A DNA stretch of 10,087 bases, taken from positions 1-10,087 of the forward strand of contig CALZJY010000048.1 of the NCBI GenBank assembly GCA_945787925.1, read 5' to 3'. A model generated the notes under the pieces. That model saw nothing but the letters and a program-made list of their open reading frames with translations, searched no databases and was not told the origin of the DNA. The stretch comes from an uncultured Anaerosporobacter sp. Lineage in GTDB: Bacteria; Bacillota; Clostridia; Lachnospirales; Lachnospiraceae. Positions 6,070 to 10,087 of the stretch are shown piece after piece; the stretch's first letter is position 1, and every line of letters begins with the position of its first letter. A program made the position numbers and the translations under genes.

Positions 6070-7740
6070 ATGAAAGCAAAAGTAGTAAGTGACAAGGGAG
6101 TTAAGATTATCCCTCTTGGTGGGTTAGAACAAATTGGTATGAACATTACTGCATTCGAATTCGAAGACAGTATTATTATTGTTGACTGCGGGTTATCATT
6201 TCCAGATGATGAGATGCTAGGTATCGATTTAGTAATCCCAGATGTAACATATTTAAAAGAAAATATTCATAAGGTAAAGGGGTTTGTTATCACACATGGT
6301 CATGAAGATCATATCGGTGGACTTCCTTATATCTTAAAAGAAGTAAATGCTCCTATTTATGCTACGAAATTAACAATGGGTATCATTGAAAATAAATTAA
6401 AAGAGCATAATTTAACAAAATCAACAAAGAGAAAAGTAATCAAATATGGTCAGTCCATCAATTTAGGATGTTTTAGAATCGAATTCATTCGTACGAACCA
6501 TAGTATTGCAGATGCAGCCGCACTTGCAATCTATACACCAGCAGGTATTATCGTTCATACTGGTGACTTCAAAGTGGATTATACTCCAGTATATGGTCAA
6601 ACAATCGATTTACAACGTTTTGGTGAAATCGGTAAAAAAGGCGTATTAGCATTACTTTGTGATAGTACAAACGTTGAGAGACCAGGATATACAATGTCTG
6701 AAAGTACAGTTGGTAAGACATTCGATAATATATTCGCAGAGAATAGAAAAAATCGTATCATCGTTGCGACATTTGCATCTAACGTAGACCGTGTACAACA
6801 GATTGTAAATAGTGCACATAAATATGGACGTAAAGTAGTTGTAGAAGGACGAAGCATGGTAAATATCGTTTCTACAGCCATTGAATTAGGATATATTAGT
6901 GTTCCAGACAATATCATGATTGATATTGAACAAATGAAGAACTATACAGATGACCAAATCGTATTAATTACGACAGGATCCCAAGGGGAACCAATGGCAG
7001 CGTTATCTCGTATGGCGTCTAGCATTCATAAGAAAGTTACGATTAAACCAGGAGATACTATTATTTTAAGTTCTTCTCCGATTCCAGGAAATGAAAAAGC
7101 AGTAAGTAGAATTATCAATGATTTATCCATGAAAGGTGCAAAGGTAATTTACCAAGATACTCACGTATCTGGTCATGCCTGCCAGGAAGAAATCAAGTTA
7201 ATCTACACATTAGTAAAACCAAAATATGCAGTACCAGTGCATGGGGAATACCGTCATTTAAAACGTCATGCGGAATTAGCAGAATCTTTAGGTATTCATA
7301 AAGATAATATCTTCTTAATCTCTTCTGGTGATGTATTAGAGTTAAGTGAAGAAAAAGGTGAAGTAACAGGAAAAGTTCCATGTGGAGCGATCCTTGTAGA
7401 TGGTCTTGGTGTTGGTGACGTTGGTAATATCGTATTACGTGATCGTCAACATTTATCTGAAAATGGTTTAATTATTATCGTAGTTACGTTAGAAAAATAC
7501 TCAAATCAAGTATTATCTGGTCCAGATATCGTTTCTCGTGGATTCGTTTATGTAAGAGAATCTGAAAACTTAATGGACGAAGCAAAAGAATGTGTAAATA
7601 ATGCATTACAACATTGCTTAGACCGTGGTGTAAACGACTGGGGCAAGATTAAGAACGAAGTAAAAGATTCCTTAAGCGATTATATTTGGAAGAAAACGAA
7701 GAGAAATCCAATGATTCTACCAATTATCATGGAAGTGTAA
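6070..7740 (+). CDS. rnjA: Ribonuclease J (RNase J1/J2 family)
   Basis: A metallo-beta-lactamase/beta-CASP nuclease with 5'-exonuclease and endonuclease activity that drives mRNA turnover and rRNA maturation in Firmicutes. The 556 residues match the usual length of about 555. Motif 2, THGHEDHIGGLPY, supplies His76, His78, Asp80 and His81. Next come IRTNHSIADAAALAI and HTGDFKVD (His163, Asp166). The beta-CASP part has CDSTNVERPGYTMSES, TTGSQGEPMAALSRM, SSSPIPGNE and the C-terminal metal-site motif VHGEYRHLKRH (His391). All active-site residues are present, so it should be the active J1-type enzyme. The ATG at 6070 follows GGAGGTG closely. No firm promoter was found in the 105 nt upstream, so cotranscription with the Fur-family gene is possible. 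A short MltG-like gene follows after 52 nt. Confidence 0.96.
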   Translation: MKAKVVSDKGVKIIPLGGLEQIGMNITAFEFEDSIIIVDCGLSFPDDEMLGIDLVIPDVTYLKENIHKVKGFVITHGHEDHIGGLPYILKEVNAPIYATKLTMGIIENKLKEHNLTKSTKRKVIKYGQSINLGCFRIEFIRTNHSIADAAALAIYTPAGIIVHTGDFKVDYTPVYGQTIDLQRFGEIGKKGVLALLCDSTNVERPGYTMSESTVGKTFDNIFAENRKNRIIVATFASNVDRVQQIVNSAHKYGRKVVVEGRSMVNIVSTAIELGYISVPDNIMIDIEQMKNYTDDQIVLITTGSQGEPMAALSRMASSIHKKVTIKPGDTIILSSSPIPGNEKAVSRIINDLSMKGAKVIYQDTHVSGHACQEEIKLIYTLVKPKYAVPVHGEYRHLKRHAELAESLGIHKDNIFLISSGDVLELSEEKGEVTGKVPCGAILVDGLGVGDVGNIVLRDRQHLSENGLIIIVVTLEKYSNQVLSGPDIVSRGFVYVRESENLMDEAKECVNNALQHCLDRGVNDWGKIKNEVKDSLSDYIWKKTKRNPMILPIIMEV

Positions 7741-7792
7741 GAAAGAGAATCTGGTTATTGTTTAGAATAAGCAGGTTGCATGGGGGGATAAG

Positions 7793-8188
7793 ATGAAAGA
7801 AGATATAGTGAGGCCAAGACTAGCATTTCGAGTTACCCACGGTGTTGTGCATATTCTTTTGACGGTTGCATTCTATTGCTTTGCGGCATTTGTCGTGGTG
7901 AAAGCTTGTTCGTTTGCGTATCACTTTTCTTATGAAATTTTTGGCCATGTAACGGTTACAGACAGTGCGCATAAATATGATCGTCAAGTCGTAATCAATG
8001 AAAATGAAGGAACAATGAGTGTAGCGAAGAAGCTAGAACTTTATAAAGTTGTAAAAAATAAATACTCATTCTATGTACGTGCGAAAATTGGAGACGAGCA
8101 CATTAAGCCAGGAACTTATATTTTAAGTTCAGATATGGATTATGAGCAAATCTTAGATGTGATTACGCATATGTCGGAAAAAGTGTAG
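7793..8188 (+). CDS. Short MltG/YceG-like membrane protein, LysM-like module only
   Basis: A 131-residue protein with a short cytoplasmic N-terminus, one membrane segment (about residues 18-43, VVHILLTVAFYCFAAFVVVK onward) and an outside domain. The segment NEGTMSVAKKLELYKVV, then FYVRAKIGDEHIKPGTYILS and MDYEQILDVI, resembles the N-terminal LysM-like module of MltG, the endolytic murein transglycosylase. Full MltG is more than 300 residues and has a YceG catalytic domain with an essential Glu; that domain is wholly absent. The gene ends at TAG 8186-8188, with a strong terminator 25 nt later and no YceG remnant downstream, so this looks like a settled short form rather than a fresh frameshift. 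A run of six G (GGGGGGAT) gives the ribosome site. In Bacillus, mltG (yrrL) likewise precedes yrrM/trmR. The function, perhaps glycan binding or modulation of wall enzymes, is unproven. Confidence 0.8.
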   Translation: MKEDIVRPRLAFRVTHGVVHILLTVAFYCFAAFVVVKACSFAYHFSYEIFGHVTVTDSAHKYDRQVVINENEGTMSVAKKLELYKVVKNKYSFYVRAKIGDEHIKPGTYILSSDMDYEQILDVITHMSEKV

Positions 8189-8213
8189 CCACTCCGTAAC
8201 ACGGCATAGAGAC

Positions 8214-8245
8214 AAAAAGGGAATGAACTTTTCATTCCCTTTTTT
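8214..8245 (+). terminator. Strong intrinsic terminator after the MltG-like gene
   Basis: AAAAAGGGAATGAA (8214-8227) and TTCATTCCCTTTTT (8231-8244) pair perfectly over 14 bp around a CTT loop, with a T-run closing the stem and TGTTTG after it. It ends the rnjA-side transcription unit. The A-run on the left arm means it could also act on the minus strand, but no minus-strand gene is there. Confidence 0.93.
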
Positions 8246-8267
8246 GTTTGGATAAGGGGCAACGAAT

Positions 8268-8276
8268 CCCCCCCCC
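8268..8276. repeat. Homopolymer C9
   Basis: Nine C in a row in an A+T-rich spacer, 50 bp upstream of the -35 box of the trmR promoter. AAGGGG (8254-8259) can pair with CCCCTT (8273-8278). It may be a slippage site of variable length or a sequencing weak spot. No gene is frame-shifted by it. Confidence 0.85.
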
Positions 8277-8326
8277 TTGGAATAATCTTAGATTTGCTGG
8301 AAAAAATATAAATAATTGATACTTGG

Positions 8327-8355
8327 TTGATTTTATGCTCAAAATATAGTAGTAT
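8327..8355 (+). promoter_or_regulatory. Promoter of the trmR-U32 unit
   Basis: TTGATT (8327-8332) and TAGTAT (8350-8355) are 17 bp apart. The predicted start, about 8362, lies just beyond and about 60 nt before the GTG start of the methyltransferase gene. The preceding gene ends in a strong terminator, so a promoter is needed here. TATAGT at 8345-8350 is an alternative -10 but its spacing is poor. Confidence 0.65.
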
Positions 8356-8361
8356 AGGGAG

Positions 8362-8388
8362 TTGTGCGATACAATTTAAATCGCGCAA
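8362..8388 (+). other. 5' stem-loop at the predicted transcript start of trmR
   Basis: TTGTGCGAT (8362-8370) pairs with ATCGCGCAA (8380-8388) over 9 bp with one G-T wobble around ACAATTTAA. It would form the very 5' end of the mRNA and leaves the AGGAG site free. It may protect the 5' end from RNase J, or work as a DNA operator just after the -10 box. Confidence 0.5.
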
Positions 8389-8422
8389 ACAAGCTAATTT
8401 ATAGATAGATAGGAGAACGAAC

Positions 8423-9079
8423 GTGATTGGTAATGAAAGAATAGCAAGTTATATCTTTTCACTTGAGCAAGATTTGCCGGAATATTTATGGAATATTGAG
8501 AAGGAAGCATTAGCTACGCATGTGCCAATTATCAAGAAGCCAACGCAATCGTTACTTCGATTTTTGATGCATAATAATAGACCGAAGCGCATTTTAGAAG
8601 TAGGGTGTGCGGTAGGGTTCTCTGCGTTAGTAATGTCAGAATATATGCCAGAAGGCACTACGATTACGACAATTGAACGTAATGAAGGTAGAATCGAACG
8701 AGCAAAAGCAAATTTTGCAGCATATGATTCAAAGCATGCCATTACTTTGTTAGAAGGGGATGCCACTGATATTTTACAAGACCTTGTAGATAAAGGGGAG
8801 CGTTTCGACTTTATTTTTATGGACGCCGCAAAGGGACAATACATTAACTTCTTAGACAATGTGTTCACCTTATTAGAAGACGGTGGATTGTTAGTATCCG
8901 ATAATGTGTTACAAGACGGCGATGTGGTGGAATCTAGATTTGGCGTGACAAGACGAAACAGAACGATTCACTCAAGAATGAGAGAATATCTGTATACGTT
9001 AACTCACCATTCCCAATTCGATTCCGTAGTTTTACCAATCGGTGATGGTGTAACGTTAAGTAATAAAGTTAAGAAATGA
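8423..9079 (+). CDS. trmR: SAM-dependent O-methyltransferase, TrmR (YrrM)-type tRNA ho5U34 methyltransferase
   Basis: A 218-residue class I SAM methyltransferase of the metal-dependent O-methyltransferase family. Motif I is ILEVGCAVGFSA (Glu59, Gly61, Gly65). TIERNEGRIERAKANF follows. FIFMDAAKGQY (Asp134) and LLVSDNVLQDG (Asp160, Asn161) supply the residues expected to bind the divalent metal. Bacillus YrrM/TrmR methylates 5-hydroxyuridine at tRNA position 34 to 5-methoxyuridine. The match to that enzyme, the MltG-like gene upstream and the U32 gene 19 nt downstream all support the same role, which without context could be confused with catechol-type methyltransferases. The start is GTG at 8423, chosen because AGGAG (8411-8415) lies 7 nt before it; no ATG in frame fits better. 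Confidence 0.85.
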   Translation: MIGNERIASYIFSLEQDLPEYLWNIEKEALATHVPIIKKPTQSLLRFLMHNNRPKRILEVGCAVGFSALVMSEYMPEGTTITTIERNEGRIERAKANFAAYDSKHAITLLEGDATDILQDLVDKGERFDFIFMDAAKGQYINFLDNVFTLLEDGGLLVSDNVLQDGDVVESRFGVTRRNRTIHSRMREYLYTLTHHSQFDSVVLPIGDGVTLSNKVKK

Positions 9080-9098
9080 TAGAAAATGGAGAGACTTT

Positions 9099-10087
9099 AT
9101 GTTAAAAAGAAATAAACCGGAGTTATTAATTCCTGCAAGCAATCTTGAAGTGCTTAAAGTAGCAGTTCAATATGGTGCAGATGCAATTTACATCGGTGGA
9201 GAAATGTATGGCTTACGTGCAAAGGCAAGAAATTTCTCAAAAGAAGATATGATCGAAGGAATCCGCTATGCGCATCAATATGGTAAGAAAGTATATGTTA
9301 CTGCCAATGTGACGGCGCATAATGAAGATTTAGAAGGTGCAAAGGCATACTTCAAGGAATTAGGTGAAATTGGTCCAGATGCCATCATCATCTCAGATCC
9401 TGGAATGTTCGAGCTTGCAGGGGAAGCTTGTCCTCATATCGAACGCCATGTTAGTACACAGGCAAACAACACAAACTATACGACATTCAATTTCTGGCAT
9501 AAGTTAGGAGCAACTCGTGTTGTTACAGCAAGAGAGTTATCGATTGCGGAAATCGCGGATATCAGAGCACATATTCCAGATGATTTAGAAATCGAGACAT
9601 TTGTTCATGGCGCAATGTGTATGGCATATTCCGGACGTTGTTTATTAAGCAACTACATGACAGGAAGAGATGCAAATAGAGGAAGTTGTACTCATGCTTG
9701 TCGTTGGAAGTATTCTGTTTCTGAAGAAACAAATCCAGGCCAATTCGAGCAAGTAGATGAAAACGAAAATGGAACATACATCTTTAACTCAAAAGACTTA
9801 TGTATGATTGACCATATTCCAGATATCATTAACGCTGGAATCGATTCTTTAAAAGTAGAAGGCCGTATGAAAACAGCTCTTTATGTTGCAAGTGTTGCTA
9901 GAACATATCGTCAAGCAATTGATGATTACTTTAAAGATCCAGCTCTTTACGAAGCAAATATTCCAAAATATTGGGATGAAATTGCAAAATGTACGTATCG
10001 TAAATATACAACTGGCTTCTTCTATAACAAGCCAGATCATGAAACACAAATTTATGATAACAACACGTATATTAAGGGATATAGTTA
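9099..10087 (+). CDS. trhP: U32 family protein (TrhP/YrrO-like tRNA uridine-34 hydroxylation enzyme), 3' end beyond window
   Basis: An open frame of 329 codons runs off the right edge with no stop. It begins MLKRNKPELLIPASNLEVL with QYGADAIYIGGEMYGLRAKA, the standard U32 opening. IETFVHGAMCMAYSGRC is the family signature (Cys174, Cys181), and NRGSCTHACRW adds Cys197 and Cys201; these four likely bind an iron-sulfur cluster. LKVEGRMKTALYVASV follows. Although named peptidases, the U32 proteins TrhP in E. coli and YrrN/YrrO in Bacillus are needed to make 5-hydroxyuridine at tRNA position 34, the substrate of TrmR just upstream. The ATG at 9099 follows GGAGAG (9088-9093), 19 nt after the trmR stop. 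Family is certain; the TrhP role rests on context. RlhA, which modifies 23S rRNA, is the main alternative. Confidence 0.92.
   Translation, partial: MLKRNKPELLIPASNLEVLKVAVQYGADAIYIGGEMYGLRAKARNFSKEDMIEGIRYAHQYGKKVYVTANVTAHNEDLEGAKAYFKELGEIGPDAIIISDPGMFELAGEACPHIERHVSTQANNTNYTTFNFWHKLGATRVVTARELSIAEIADIRAHIPDDLEIETFVHGAMCMAYSGRCLLSNYMTGRDANRGSCTHACRWKYSVSEETNPGQFEQVDENENGTYIFNSKDLCMIDHIPDIINAGIDSLKVEGRMKTALYVASVARTYRQAIDDYFKDPALYEANIPKYWDEIAKCTYRKYTTGFFYNKPDHETQIYDNNTYIKGYS

Noticed and set aside
8140..8388. Possible YceG catalytic remnant or minus-strand gene after the MltG-like gene
   Set aside because: The region holds a strong terminator, the C9 run and the trmR promoter; no frame shows YceG motifs, and the minus frame is unrelated.
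8449..8868. Minus-strand open frame of 139 residues over trmR
   Set aside because: Antisense to a conserved methyltransferase; no recognisable family and no start signals.
1..10087. CRISPR array, insertion sequence, tRNA/rRNA gene or known riboswitch
   Set aside because: No regularly spaced repeats, transposase motifs, cloverleaf sequences or recognisable riboswitch cores were seen on either strand.

Overview
The window is A+T-rich chromosomal DNA from a low-GC Gram-positive anaerobe. I infer Clostridia, most likely Lachnospiraceae. The grounds are the strong AGGAGG-type ribosome sites, the protein sequences, and the gene order ireB-ruvX-DUF1292-fur-rnjA-mltG(short)-trmR-U32. In Bacillus, yrrL/yrrM/yrrN/yrrO and yrzL/yrrK/yrzB form related conserved strings. 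No mobile element, CRISPR array, tRNA or rRNA gene is visible. It is mostly core housekeeping genome, with a few odd spots.

Layout. (1) 1-1089: cysteine desulfurase lacking an intact 5' end. The frame is clean only from about 61, just after a run of 16 A. (2) 1115-2293: thiI, whose rhodanese-less product would take sulfur directly from that desulfurase. (3) 2294-2907: a structured, promoter-like spacer, then on the minus strand a 76-residue HPr-like protein with its own promoter and terminator. It lacks the phosphorylatable His15 but keeps the Ser46 motif, as Crh does. (4) 2908-4251: mtaB (tRNA ms2t6A37 methylthiotransferase). (5) 4346-5351: tight ireB-ruvX-DUF1292 operon ending in a weak terminator-like hairpin. 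(6) 5503-5964: a Fur-family metalloregulator. (7) 6070-8188: RNase J, then a short membrane protein with only the LysM-like module of MltG, closed by a strong terminator at 8214-8245. (8) 8327-10087: a new transcription unit with a clear promoter and a 5' stem-loop, holding trmR-type methyltransferase and a U32 (TrhP-type) gene that runs off the window.

How the genes relate. The main theme is tRNA modification: desulfurase + ThiI (s4U8), MtaB (ms2t6A37), and U32/TrhP + TrmR (ho5U34 then mo5U34). RNase J adds RNA decay and processing. A second theme is envelope and signalling (IreB, MltG-like, HPr-like). I found no convincing new multi-gene system. The best leads are the Crh-like HPr paralogue, the catalytic-domain-less MltG, an unusual metal-ligand position in Fur, and several non-terminator inverted repeats at gene boundaries.
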